Shown: piece by piece, positions 21,581 to 33,562 of the stretch
Layout: every line of letters starts with the position of its first letter
How positions within the stretch are numbered: the first letter of the stretch is position 1
Assembly: GCF_032362555.1 (NCBI RefSeq)
Contig: NC_083514.1
Coordinates: 1-64,000, forward strand
Reading direction: 5' to 3'
DNA length: 64,000 nucleotides
From: Amyelois transitella
Lineage: Eukaryota; Arthropoda; Insecta; Lepidoptera; Pyralidae
Notes under the pieces: model-generated
The model's database searches: none
Told to the model about the DNA's origin: nothing
What the model saw: only the letters and a program-made list of their open reading frames with translations
Program-made: the position numbers and the translations under genes

Positions 21581-23855
21581 CCCCCCGGGCAATTGCGTTT
21601 CTTTAGATTGTATTGGACGTGAAACCACACCGCGTGTTACTTTGGCTGCAGTGCCATCTAGTGACGAATATCGAAATTCTCGATCTTTTTAATCTTCAAA
21701 TCGATTTATGTCGCGTGTCACCCACCGGCATATTTTGAGTGCTGTTTATTTAATATATTCATAAGAGTTGAGTGTGCGCTAGGACTCTTTCTCCGTCGGT
21801 TGCGTTGCTGTGCCTATAAAAATTGGGTGTATTAAAATAATTTGGTTAAGTTTTGGTTTTAGGTGTCGAAACTATTACAAAAAACTCTTTAAAAATCTAA
21901 TAAATGAGCTCTGTTTTTTATATACAGTCTATCTGTATGAGCTCTGTTTAAATCTATTCAAGAAAATTTTCTTTAGATAGTCCCGTAATCAGCTGCGCGT
22001 AAACTAGACAGGTATGTACTTACATATGCCGGGCGGCGAAGTTCGTTGACCGCTGGACTCCTACCATAACTAATTACGAAAATTTTCATTGACAAAGCTA
22101 GATCCATCAGTTGCAATTTCTCTTCATACTTTTTCCAAAGACCGTCAAAAAACAGAAGTGGTTATCGGGAATAACTAAACCTGTAGGCATTTTAGTCGTC
22201 AAAACACAATTTGACCCGACTGAGGATGCGTGGGATTTGACAGCAATCTGCACGCGTTTCGTGTAAAATTTAAAAATATACATTAGAACACATAGTGATT
22301 ACATACTCTTTAATTCAAACTACTTTCGCGAAGAATACCTACGATATGGCGTACGTTCGTTAGATCGCGGTAGTTACACGAAAAATTTACTCTACACACA
22401 TTGCTCCCGCGATTGATGCGTGTGGGCAACTAATTGTCTGGCAGTGGCAGGCGTCGGGCGGGGCGTGCAGGGTACTCGGAGGGAAGGGCGGGAATACTAC
22501 GTTTCGGCTCAAAGCGGCGCGTACGTAGGTACCTAGCGATAAAACTAGGTCATTGATTACGTTGCTAATCATTAGTTTTGCGAATCAATTTTTTTTACTG
22601 GATTTGAACCAATTTTTGTGTAATTCATACTCTACTAAAGACTTGGCTGCATGAGCTAGTCTAGAGAGAGCCCTTCGCCTCGTCAATAAGACGAGATAAA
22701 AAAAAAACAAAAAAAACTCAGGCAATGTCAAAGTCTACACACAAAACCAGAGAACAAAACAAAACAAGACTGATCCTTTGGGCTGATCTCTATAAAGACG
22801 GAATACAGTAGTTTGCTTGTACCCATTGATTTGTGAAATAGTGATAAGGAAAGCGCGCGCCGAGGTTGACCTAACCCCCGGGAATTTTTTTTCCTATTAC
22901 TTGTTAGAATTGTATATCCAAATCGCGTTTTATTTTGCAACAGAGCCATCTATTGAAATGGAACCAAAATTTTGTTCATTGTCTGTTCATATTTCGCGCT
23001 GTTTTCCCCTAGTCCTGTGATTTTTGTGTGTGTTTTAGTAATCGATTTAAGTAACACAATCAATTCCAAATGTACAGCAAAAAATTACTTTTAAAGTAAA
23101 ATATATAAATTGTTATTAAATATACCTAAACATATTGAAGCGGTCCCAAAATAACGCTTCTTACTAAGCGTATATACTGTACATATTCATAAATATCGAT
23201 GAAATCGAAATCTGTACTCGTACAGGAAGTTAATGAAAACTTTGAAATGGCAACACTTAACTCGTTGTTGTAAAAGAAGCCATGAAAGGAAGTGAAATAA
23301 GATTAAGAATCTTTTATTACAGAAAATCATTTTCACAAGTTCTAGTAAAAAAATTAATATGAGATAATTATATAAATTAATATTTTAGTATTATAGGAGA
23401 ATAACATTTATGTATACGTTCCTAGGGCAGTTTTGGGCCATCTCCTTTATTTATGACTGTTATTACCTTGCGTCGTACCAAATTACGCCGTAGTTTGTAA
23501 GTACCTACCTGTCTAGTCTACGCGCAGCTGATTACGCTACGCTCGTTGTCTTTCCGATTGGGACCATCCAGATATAATAATGTCATCCAGGAAAATACTG
23601 TTTAGGTAAGATTTGCGTTTCCGTGAGCGAAGCTGTGATTAATGATTTTGTCATGTTGTGTCCTTAATATGAAAAGTGTTCTACCAGACACTCTGTTTAA
23701 AAAAATTAATAATAAGCAAAATAAGGACGTGACGACCCCATCGCCCTCTGTGGAAGGGAAAATACATTCATTCATTCATAATTTGGTAACAGTTTTAATA
23801 ATTTGTAAAAGTGTGGAAAGTCAAAAAGATAACCAAATCGATGTCAAACTGTTTA
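21581..23855. other. Gene-free subtelomeric region
   Basis: 2.3 kb between the satellite and the last exon of Cc2d2a. I find no convincing coding sequence; the few short open frames have no recognisable protein and AT-rich composition. It contains a pair of inverted repeats (21985-22023 and 23497-23535), and a CCTAACCCCCGGGAATT motif near 22868 that resembles the inner edge of the satellite. Confidence 0.6.
21985..23535. repeat. Inverted repeat pair, possible TIRs of a 1.55-kb element
   Basis: The 39 bases at 21985-22023 (beginning GTAATCAGCTGCGCG) are the reverse complement of 23497-23535 with two mismatches. They bracket 1.47 kb without a recognisable transposase, so if this is a DNA transposon it is non-autonomous. 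No clear target-site duplication was found directly outside the repeats, so an inverted pair of unrelated repeat copies remains possible. Confidence 0.5.
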
Positions 23856-26800
23856 TTAATCACTTAAAATTCTCGTGATGCACGCCAGAAATACCCACAA
23901 GCTAACGACATTATTAGGATACGTGTACACTTCAACTGCTAAAGCGAATTCAGCGTTGGGGTCGTCGTACACGTGTAGTCTGGTCGACTTCACCGCGGAT
24001 ATGACGGTTTTCGTGTTCATGTAGCTCATGTTCAGCGGAAACCCGAACATCTGGAAAAATAGGTAAACCGACCATTCATCATCATGATGTAAAATGATAA
24101 ATAAATAATTGTACGACAAACACATTATATAAAAAAGAACTTTATACCAAGCAACACTGTGGTGATGCCTCCGCCAAAGGGAGGAAATCTCCCGCGCGGT
24201 CATGTCATAGTAATACTTATGGGTAGGTAATTATATTGTAATGTTATAATTTGTTCTTGTACTATACGATATTATAAAAGTAGAACGCGATTTTAAACTG
24301 TGATAAGTTTTTATTTATCACTCACAAAAGTAGCCAGCCGGCTTCTTAAATCTTAAAACTTTTCTAAATCTGTATCGTTTAAATGCGATGCAATAGTTTG
24401 ACACATGCTGATTAGCAGCTCATACCCGGTATGTAGCCATCATCTGCTTCATCTTGTGGCCGAGCCCAGGGCGCGGCTCGCCGGGATTGAAACTCCAGTA
24501 CTCCCAGGCCGACAATTGTTCGCGAAGCAACCCACTGCAGTACCTATTCGTAAAGCAAAGAAAATATTTAAGTAAAAATCTGATACCTTGTCAGAATTAA
24601 GATACGGTTACGGCAGATTGAACCGCACTACAAAGGCGATGTCTTCACCTTCATGAACTCGCTCCACAAAGCTTCGCCAAGCCGAATCCATAGTCCAGTC
24701 TACGCAAGCTCCTAGTTCGTGTTGTACGACTTTACTAATTTATTATTCAGTATATATGAGAGTACATAGATTCTGAGGAGTCGGTCCAGAATCATACCAG
24801 TGGAGCGTGCAACCGGAAACACAAAGATAACAGATATGTGTAGGCTCGCCTGTTCCAGACAGTCTTCACGCGCGGGCGCCACTTGTGCAGCTTCCCGCGG
24901 ATGGCGCTCTCCAGCGCCAGCCGCAGCCGCGCCGCGTCGCCCGGCGCCGAGTACAGCGCCGCGTCCGTCACCACCGGCTGCTTCATCACGAATACCTTTC
25001 TATCAAACACCTAAAACAAAAAGAAGCTACTGCTTTAATACCAAATGTTAATCTTTTTATAACTTGCATATTGATTATATATGATCAGTTCAAACATGAG
25101 TTGTTATTAAATCTGTTGTCAATTAATATGATAAGAATAAACGTAATAAACTTACTGCGTTCCAGTCAGAAGACTTCTCGAAATCAAAAGACATGTTTTC
25201 ACAGTCTTGAGATGATTGAACATTCACCCAGATCTGTAAATACCTACACTTAAGTCTGTGTACCACAACAAAATTATTGCACAGGGGATGAAGTCTACGA
25301 AAATCTCATTTTTAAATTCAATAACAAAGACATGCTCTTAGAAAGTTTCCGACTCGCCCGGATAATAGTTCCGACTATATTTCATAATTTACGATTAATA
25401 TATTTAGATACATACAACCATACATACAGTCAACCATACATTTGGTGACCTGGCAACACTGCTTGCATGGGATCAGTTTGATTTGGTGGTGACGGTAGGC
25501 GGACACGCAGACGTTGGAGAAAGAGAGGCGGCGGTAATTAAGGTGTGGTCCCTACCCTATGGTATTTCGATATGCCGATGTAATAAACTATTTGGAACCT
25601 TACGTTTTCATTGTTAAACACAAAATCAACAGTTTTCAACGGACAGCTCACATCTCTGAGTTCGTAGTGTTCTCCTGTGCTCGCGTCGTGTACATTCCAC
25701 AAATAGCCATCGCTCTTGTTGAAAAGACCTCAAATTAAAAAAAAAATATAAAAGTAAATATTTTAATTACCTACGCTTAAGCGTAGGTAAATAAAAATTA
25801 TATTAATTAGGTAATATAACAATATATTTCTTTCATCGTCTCTTGACATGACTGTCTAAAGGTGAGTAGCAATTTATGACCTCATCCACGGCCATTCTTG
25901 TGCAGAGTTTGTACAGTTAGTACTAAGTCAACACATCAATTTCATTGAACTCAAGACATACTCGTATGAAACGACAACGAACCTTTTTTGAAAAGTTGAT
26001 CAGTAGTGAGGACGATCCGCCTGGAGCGCAGGTGGCGGGCGGTGAGCACGCCGCTGCAGCGCGCCCGCGGCAGGCCGCGCCCCACCGCCACCCAGCAGCG
26101 CAGCCCCAGGTACAGGAAGTAGCTCGCTAGCAGCAGGCTGTGGTCCAGTGGCGAGCCGTGCACCACTCGGAGCAGCTCCTGAACCATCAACACGATACAA
26201 TCTAAGAATGAAATCGTTGGTACTATCACAGAGTATCTTCTTAAATAGAAGAGACTGTTCAATTAGAGTTCCTGTTTCATTAAATACTAAAGTAGTCAAG
26301 CTGCATGCTCACCAAACCCGACAAAGTAACAGCATGAGTTTCTACCGGCTGGTAGGTTGGTATCAGCGCCACGTATCTGGCGGCCGCGTCGACCAGCTTC
26401 GTCAGCTGACTCTCGACTCCTCGCCAGCTGCCTTCACGTGCGCTGTAGATGGACTCCTCCTCGTTGATTGTCGGGCTGGGTCCCTTTTCCAGATCCACAT
26501 CAAATCTGCTCCCGACATTACTTTTACATGAGGAACCAGAAAACCCAGAACTCTTGGACAATGCCGAACCGATTTTCTTTGGGTTCTTTGGGAAAAAGTC
26601 ATAATCCGGTAGAGGTATCGGCTGTAAGAACTGCGTCACGCATTTGTTCTTTCCTGAACTGTCTATAAACGTAAGCGAAATATTTCTTAAAGGAAAAGTA
26701 TTAACATATTCAGTGACGAAATTATTCAAATGTTTTATTAAGTAGTCGTCATCTGGCCCACTTGGCACTGGCTGGTTGTAGCCCTGTGGTCCTCCCAAGT

Positions 26801-29800
26801 TGGATAGAGGGGAGGTTATTTGCAGTGATATAAAAGACATGTTCTTTTTCAGCAGTTGCGTCACTCCTGGGATCAGGGAGTGAGTTTCAGGTGTTTCTGT
26901 AGGTGACTCGTATCCAAACAGAAGTGGCGGAGAAGACAGTTTAAAAGTCCCACGGAGCTAGAAAAAATGCAAAGCTACGTTCAAAACACTTTTGTCAAAA
27001 AAGTTTGAAATGTTAATGAAATGTGTATGGCATTAAAACTCCAACATTATTAGCAATTCTTACGCTTAAACTATTATGTAATCATTCCATATATCTAAGG
27101 GAGTATTTACAATAGGATGGCATGGTAACTCACTACGCCCATGCTGAGCACTGAATACAGCGGTATCTGCAATGTGCCGAGCCACTTGTGGTGGTATCTG
27201 TAATGGACCGTGCCGCGCCCGTCACCGCTGTGGCCTTCACGGACGATGGATTTGTACACGTCGTAAACGTTCACGTATAGGCTTGAGAGAGGTTCTGGTC
27301 TAAAAGAGAATGAAAGATTTTATCGCGATAAACAGAAAAAAGTAGTATGTATAGTGAAAGTGCACATACGAAAGAGTGTTTTCACTGTTACTCAGTGGAC
27401 CACTCTCTAACTAATTAACTTCCATTGCATTCGAAACAACGTCCAGCCCTGGCCACGCCGTGGTGTAAGTAAAGCGACGTAAGATTGAACATTACTTAGC
27501 CTTAATTTTGATTGTCTGGTTCCAGGTGGGATGGCAGCCCACCGCTGCGGCGGTCTGCGCGCACTCGCCCCGGTAACTCACGCGCACCATCGGTCGTAAG
27601 GAACGCACTTTGTAACCTGTGGATAACTGTATCGTAAATAATAATATCATGCGACAACATTATTTTTTGGTTTCTATTTGACTAAGATAAAAGTAAAATG
27701 TGACTGGAAGTTTGTGAACTTGTGAAAATGTAAATTGAAGCATTAGAACGTATAATCTGCGTAACCGATGATATGGAAGTAGGAAAGAATCTGACTGCGG
27801 AATCTAAGAAATTGGATGATTTTTATTTTATAGTTATCATATCAATTCCCGTCTCTGGAATTACAACATTTGGCTAATACATAATACTTCATAGTTTCGC
27901 AAATGGCCACCAGGTCAAGTGTGGTGATCAAGTGAAGCTACAGATTGCTACATTTATAATATTTTCTTACCAGCTATTCGATCGGCATCGTCGTCATCCT
28001 CGGTAATTATATCCTCCTTGCGGTCGAGCAGATTGAACGCCTTGAGGACTGTCACCTGAATCTCCTGCTCCGTGCCCAGGGATTCCAACAACAGTTGCTG
28101 CTTGGTGGCGCCGGACATGGTCGCTAAGGATGTCAAACTCGTTTTGTTCGAAAAGAAACTTCTAAAACAAAATTAATATTACAAACATCCTGTACATATA
28201 TAATACTATTCCTAGAAGAAGCACTCAAGCAACTTTTTTCAAAAACGGACTTTATACCACTGACATACGCACCTCAAACTCAAATCCTTGAAATCACGCA
28301 CGACATCTTTATGAGTTTTCTTTAGCAGATGCTCATTCAAATTCCTCAACATATTCTTATTCAATTTTTGTACATATTTAGCACCTATGAACCTTTGCAA
28401 TTCTATGGGATCCGTCTCTAAATATTTACTATTGATATATTCAATGTCGAAATCTTTTTCGTCACTCTGTTGAAGACATTTCAGTTGATCCGTTGATATT
28501 TGACTTCCATGAAGAGGAACAATCTTATTTTCAACATTAGTAAATCTTCCAGCATTGCGGAGATGTAGCAATTTGAATCTTATGAACTCGTGACTGTTTT
28601 TGTCTGGCAGAGGAAATAAATCTTTTTCATTATTCATGGTTGGTTTACACAATTTTTTCAACATATCTAGAACTATATCATCATTTTCTACATCTCTTCC
28701 ATACATTTGCGTCAATATGTCTAGTAGTGTCGCAACATTTGGTTTGTCTATACCATGCAACATTCTTTTAAGACATCTTTCGATTTCCATTGATGATTTA
28801 ATATTTTCATTATTTTTAAGTTTATGATTCCATCCTATTTTAAAACTAATTTCACATGTAGTGTACATATTACCTTCGAACAAATTCTTACTTTTTAGTT
28901 TAACTTTATTAATTTTCATTATTTCTTTAATGTTATATCCACTGCCTATACAATTCATTGTCGGTTCAACAATATTACTGTAAACAAATTGTTCTGCAAT
29001 AAAATCGGTATTCTGATAGTTTTTTCTTATATTTACCAAATCCTTCTTAATAAACGAAACTTGCTCACTATCCTCAAATAATACGATCATTAAAATTCTG
29101 TTATGTGGCAAAATTTGAATTGAAAATGACTCGTTGAATTCTACTTCATCATTAATATTATTGGCAAACGTATCATTTTCAGAATCACAAACAAAGGTTT
29201 CATCGACCATAATTTGAAAGCGATATTTATGTATCAAATTATTTTTTCTATGTTTACCAATTTTCGACAAAATATTGTCATCGCTTTTTAGAATAACATT
29301 GATTGACCCTTTTGTAACTATGTCATTAACTAAATCTTCAACTTGCTCCTTTAAAGAATCTTCATGTATTTCCAGCTTTGGCTTAATAAATTTTTGTGTC
29401 TGCAAAAGTTCATTGTTCTGGCCATTTTTCATTTCTTTATACTCTAGATATTTTGTAATGTACTCATATTCTATCTTAGATACTAAATCAGTAAATTCTG
29501 TGTTAAACACTTTATCCCATTCATCTTCAAATTTCTTATCATCCATAGTTCTAGTTGTAACATCTAATACGTACGATGTAGTAATACACCCTGACCTTTC
29601 TCGTACCATTTCTATATCCGCCCATAATGCCATCATATTGTGTATTAACTCATCTTTCTGTTTTAAAGCTTCAATATATTTTTCTTTCAATTGAATTAAT
29701 TTTTCCGTATATTTTCTAATCGTTTGATCAAATCTTAAATCATCTTTATTCTTAGGGCGTACTTTGAGGAGACTCTCTTTCAAGTTATTTCTCGTTTCCC

Positions 29801-31212
29801 TGTTTACTCTAACATCTCTCAATATATCTTTAATGAATTTTTGTTTTAAAGTATACTCATTATATACATCAACGAGTTTAAGGCAAAGAAACTTTTCCAG
29901 AGAAAAACTATGATGATGCTTGAATCTCAAATTCTTGACTGCTATATCCAAGAATTGAGAAGCTTCTTTGCTTTCTTTGCTTTCTTTGCTTTCATTGGTT
30001 TCAATGAAATCTTTAAACATAGTTGGATCAACATATTGTACAAGGATCCCATCTGCTCTAGTAGCAACATTTTCAATAACTCTGGGGAATATCGGGCTTA
30101 TATTTACTTTATAAATATTATTTCTATACCTGAAAATAAATAAACATTCTATATTTACGAGAAACCTAATTACGTAATTACCACTAATTTGACAGTTTGT
30201 CGGTTGACTGGAAGAAATCCCTTCGTGGGACAAGTCCGCCATTGCAAATGATTTAATTCTTTTATTTCTATGTTCTATTTCTTGTAACTGTGTAAATTTT
30301 CAAATTTAACTGATACTTGTGAATGTGAATTCATATTTATTTATGAATGTATGCAAACGGTACATACGTTCGCGCGCATCTCTAGGTACCACAATAATCA
30401 TGCAACGCGAAAGTTTTAAAGAAATCATACGTAACCTACGATTTCATTTAAACTTTCGCGTTTCTTTCATTGTTTACTCAAGCCAACGACAAATTTTATA
30501 GGACTTTCGCCCCAAAATATTTCTTTCAGTTCCTCTTCTTATCTCTTCGCTGAGGACCTAGATTCTGACAGAACCATCAGCGTCGCGTTGTGCTGCGACG
30601 TTATGCTAAATCAGCACGCTTTTACTGTCCATCTTGATTTATAGTGCATGCATACACATTGCACAATCACCTTTGTTATTGCATATTATTTATGTAAACA
30701 CCAAATGTAAAGTAATAGTGAACAAAGCTTTTATCTATCTATTAAACAAAATAAGATAGAGGTAGATATTTACTGTTAACTTATACTTACCTATTACTGG
30801 AACATGCTCTTAGCGAATGTGACTCTTTAAAAACATTTCTAATATTGGAAACTGGTGACAAACAACTATTTTGTTGATTTCCAATATTCTCCACTTTGCG
30901 TATAACATTTTTTATCAATGGAACTTCTACGGAGGCTAACTCTGAGCTAATTAAATCTATAATGTTCGATATATTTTCCTTTTTTGGTTTCTTCCTCTTT
31001 TCTATAACTTTGCCTTCAATTTTAACGTTATTTTGAGTAAAAAAATCATATCCCTTAATATTATTATCAGAACACACAGCCCTGTGCGCAGCAAGATGGG
31101 ATGTTCCGAGGCAGGCATCCTGATCTATCTCGTGATATTCTTCAATATCACTGTCATTTGTGGAATCAGCGTTAAAAGACTGTAACTCTATATGCTCACT
31201 CATGTTTTTCAA
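23856..31212 (-). CDS. Cc2d2a: Coiled-coil and C2 domain-containing protein 2A (ciliary transition zone)
   Basis: Twelve exons on the minus strand: 31212-30791, 30129-28273, 28161-27971, 27616-27496, 27299-27134, 26957-26313, 26178-25983, 25728-25604, 25233-25156, 25010-24798, 24543-24426, 24060/24050-23856 (the last starts at 24050). About 1440 residues. Exon 2 holds the coiled-coil and N-terminal C2-like part. Exons 3-5 encode the central C2 domain (RPMVRVSYRGE, HPTWNQTIKI, SSLYVNVYDVY). Exon 6 on is the cysteine-protease-like (transglutaminase-fold) C-terminus, ending in the family's conserved GFPLNMSY, NAEFALAVEVYTYPNNV. CC2D2A belongs to the MKS complex at the ciliary transition zone, in insects expected in sensory neurons and sperm. 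Junctions close in frame except exon 10/11, where the best donor (phase 0) does not fit the acceptor (phase 2). The exon 7 donor (GTTCGT) is weak. AATAAA overlaps the stop. Confidence 0.9.
24608..24732 (-). other. Unassigned open segment in Cc2d2a intron 10
   Basis: The minus strand here encodes about 40 uninterrupted residues (containing DWTMDSAWRSFVERVHEGED) before a stop at 24608. I do not recognise it; it does not resemble the expected Cc2d2a sequence and neither a splice acceptor nor donor of suitable phase flanks it. It may be a fragment of a repeat-encoded or captured gene. Confidence 0.3.
29955..29995 (-). repeat. In-frame 12-bp repeat in Cc2d2a exon 2
   Basis: Three tandem copies of a short unit (TTCTTTGCTTTC on the plus strand) encode repeated ESKE/KESK residues, giving NESKESKESKEASQ. 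The frame is preserved. Probably a length-variable linker. Confidence 0.75.
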
Positions 31213-31755
31213 TTGTTATTAAATTCTCCAAATTTATCGCTATAATACTAATGTATACTGTCGTCCCTAGACTCCCTAGTCATTATTTATAATGTTCCGC
31301 CAAACGTTGCTATGACAATTAAAATGCGTTCACTTCTGCGGGTTAATCGGGAAAGTATCTGCACTTTGTATAAAATCAATGATTCAGTGCAGACATGAAT
31401 GTACCTTAGAGTATACACCTAATTATAAATAATATAAAAGTACTTATAAACTTATATATATAAATTTTCATATTTAAATTTTTGTAAAATAGAAATGATT
31501 TAAAAATGTAGCAGAAATATTTAACATCTACCTCGAAACGTGCAAAGAACATAAAATGAAAAGTCTCAGGAAAGCCTTGAATTTTATAAAATTTAAAATA
31601 GGTAATGAGATTTAATACAACAAAAAAAGACAAAAGTACGCACAACTAGCAACACTTGTTGTCTGTCACGTCAGTTACTAAGTGTAATAGTCAATAGGGA
31701 TGAGATACTTTACGAAAACCAATTGATTTTTCAAGTTTGCATTATAATTTATTAT
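31213..31755. promoter_or_regulatory. Upstream region of Cc2d2a
   Basis: AT-rich 540 bp between the first codon of Cc2d2a and the mariner copy. No coding sequence recognised. With 33081-33562 it forms the shared upstream region of the divergent pair Cc2d2a and Rmc1, now split by the mariner insertion. No TATA box or other element could be assigned with confidence. Confidence 0.4.
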
Positions 31756-33080
31756 ACTACTCTGTCAAGAAAGTAGCAGGAAAAGATCAATAATACACAA
31801 ACTGTTTGTTATTCATCCAAATTTATTTTATCACCTTCAAAATATGCTCCTTTAGAAACGATACACTTACGCCAACGAATAATCCAATCATCAAAACATT
31901 TTTTAAACGCTGTTTCCGGAATTGAGGTCAGTTCTCGCCGCGAATTCTCTTTTATGTCTTCTACCGATTGAAAACGGGTGCCACGAAGTGGTAATTTGAG
32001 TTTAGGAAAAAGAAAAAAGTCGGCTGGAGCCATATCTGGTGAATATGGTGGTTGCTCGATGGTATTTGTTGAGTGTTTGGTTAAAAATTCGTTCACAATG
32101 ATGGCCTTGTGCGAAGGTGCATTATCATGGTGCAAAATCCAAGAATTTTCTTTCCACAAATCTGGCCTTTTTCGTCGGATTTGCTCTCTTAAACGCCGCA
32201 TAACACTCAAATAATATTCCTTATTTACCGTTTGACCTTCCGGCAAGAATTCCGAGTGCACAACACCGCGATAGTCAAAGAAAACAGTCAACATGACTTT
32301 GACTTTTGAACGACTTTGGCGTGGTTTTTTCGGTTTCGGTTCAGTTGGAAGGCGCCACTCCGAAGCTTGTTGACTAGTTTGCATGTCAAACTCGTAAACC
32401 CGCGTCTCGTCACCAGTAACAATGCGTTTCATGAATGTTGGGTCGGAATTGACTCGTTCTAGCATGTCCTCAGCGACTCTCATGCGATTGAGTTTTTGAA
32501 AAAAATTCAGGTCTTTTGGGACTAGCCGAGCGGCAACATGTTTCATACCCAAATTATTAGTTAAAATGGTACGGATCGACTCGTGAGATACAGAAAGTTC
32601 GGTGGCTATCTCTCTCAAAGTTGAATGAGGATTTTCAGTCACTATTTCCTTCACTTTTGCGATGTTAACTTCAGTTGCAGACGTTGATGGCCTACCAGAG
32701 CGAGGCAAATCTTCCATCACATCTCGACCGCTTTTGAACGCTTTGTACCACTCATAAGCACGAGTTTTTGATAAAGTCGATTCACCGTAAGCCTTCTGTA
32801 ACATTTTCAGTGACTCCGAACACGATATTCCATTGGCAATGCAAAATTTAAGACAAACTCTTTGTTCGATGTTTTTATCCATTATGAAATTAGCAATACA
32901 CACTAGATATGATATAACTAAAAATAGCACTGTATTTAATGTAAACAACAGATGCAACTCAAACTCCGCGCCAAAATGGAAAACAGTTGTGCCAATCTAA
33001 CAACAACAAAAAAAACAAAAATTTGAATTTGGAACCATAAATAAATAATCCATTCCCGATACTTTTCTGACAGAATGTAT
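31756..33080 (-). mobile_element. Mariner transposon, complete copy
   Basis: About 1.32 kb with imperfect terminal inverted repeats: left end around 31757-31786 (TCTGTCAAGAAAGTAGCAGG) and right end around 33053-33079 (reverse complement TCTGTCAGAAAAGTATCGGG). TA dinucleotides flank both ends, the usual mariner target duplication, though the exact first base is uncertain by a few positions. It carries one intact transposase gene and lies between the divergent genes Cc2d2a and Rmc1. Confidence 0.88.
31809..32882 (-). CDS. Mariner transposase, D,D34D
   Basis: 357 residues from the Met at 32882; the open frame extends 25 residues upstream, but those are hydrophobic and unlike the family, whereas MDKNIEQRVCLKFC is a normal mariner start. 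N-terminal paired helix-turn-helix DNA-binding region with the linker RSGRPS (about residue 60). Catalytic triad visible: D in VTGDETRVYEF, D in HHDNAPSH, and D in YSPDMAPADFF, with 34 residues between the second and third, the mariner signature. The ORF is full length with no stop or frameshift, so the copy is young or potentially functional. It cuts and pastes its own element at TA sites. Confidence 0.93.
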   Translation of the reverse strand: MDKNIEQRVCLKFCIANGISCSESLKMLQKAYGESTLSKTRAYEWYKAFKSGRDVMEDLPRSGRPSTSATEVNIAKVKEIVTENPHSTLREIATELSVSHESIRTILTNNLGMKHVAARLVPKDLNFFQKLNRMRVAEDMLERVNSDPTFMKRIVTGDETRVYEFDMQTSQQASEWRLPTEPKPKKPRQSRSKVKVMLTVFFDYRGVVHSEFLPEGQTVNKEYYLSVMRRLREQIRRKRPDLWKENSWILHHDNAPSHKAIIVNEFLTKHSTNTIEQPPYSPDMAPADFFLFPKLKLPLRGTRFQSVEDIKENSRRELTSIPETAFKKCFDDWIIRWRKCIVSKGAYFEGDKINLDE

Positions 33081-33562
33081 AAGTATAAATCCGTTTTATG
33101 AAAAACAAGATAAATAACTCAGTAATATCAGTTTTTTTTTAGTTTAGGGATTTTTTTTAGTTTAGGGAATTCTATCATTTATTACCATAACAATCATTTA
33201 TTACCATAACAAAGCTTCGTTCGAGTTCGAGCTCGTGTGTTTTAGAGCAATTTACCCTTTTATCGGCAACACCGTAATATTAAGGATACATTCAACTAAT
33301 TGTAAATTAATTGTGTATTATATGTTTTTTTTTCCAAAACAATATAAAATCGAATGACGTTTTTCAAGAGTGAAACATCGATTCTCTGAATCGATTCAGT
33401 ACTACATATTAATGTAAAATATCGAGTAAAATTTGATTAATCGATCTCAGATGGCCATCCCTATAGTCAATGTCAGGCAACTAAGAATTGAAAAATTGAT
33501 GTGTTATTTTATTGAACTCACTCGAACAAACTTTATTTTTATTGGTTTCTAGAATTCAAATC

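Noticed and set aside
22387-23020. Short open frames in the subtelomere (22387-22572, 22728-22949, 22817-23020)
   Set aside because: Low-complexity, mutually overlapping, no family, no splice signals that link them.
23642-23878. 78-residue plus-strand frame overlapping the Cc2d2a end
   Set aside because: No recognisable sequence, and it runs into the antisense of a firm exon.
24792-25253. Plus-strand open frames opposite Cc2d2a exons 9-10
   Set aside because: Antisense of GC-rich exons, with Pro/Ala-rich translations typical of shadows.
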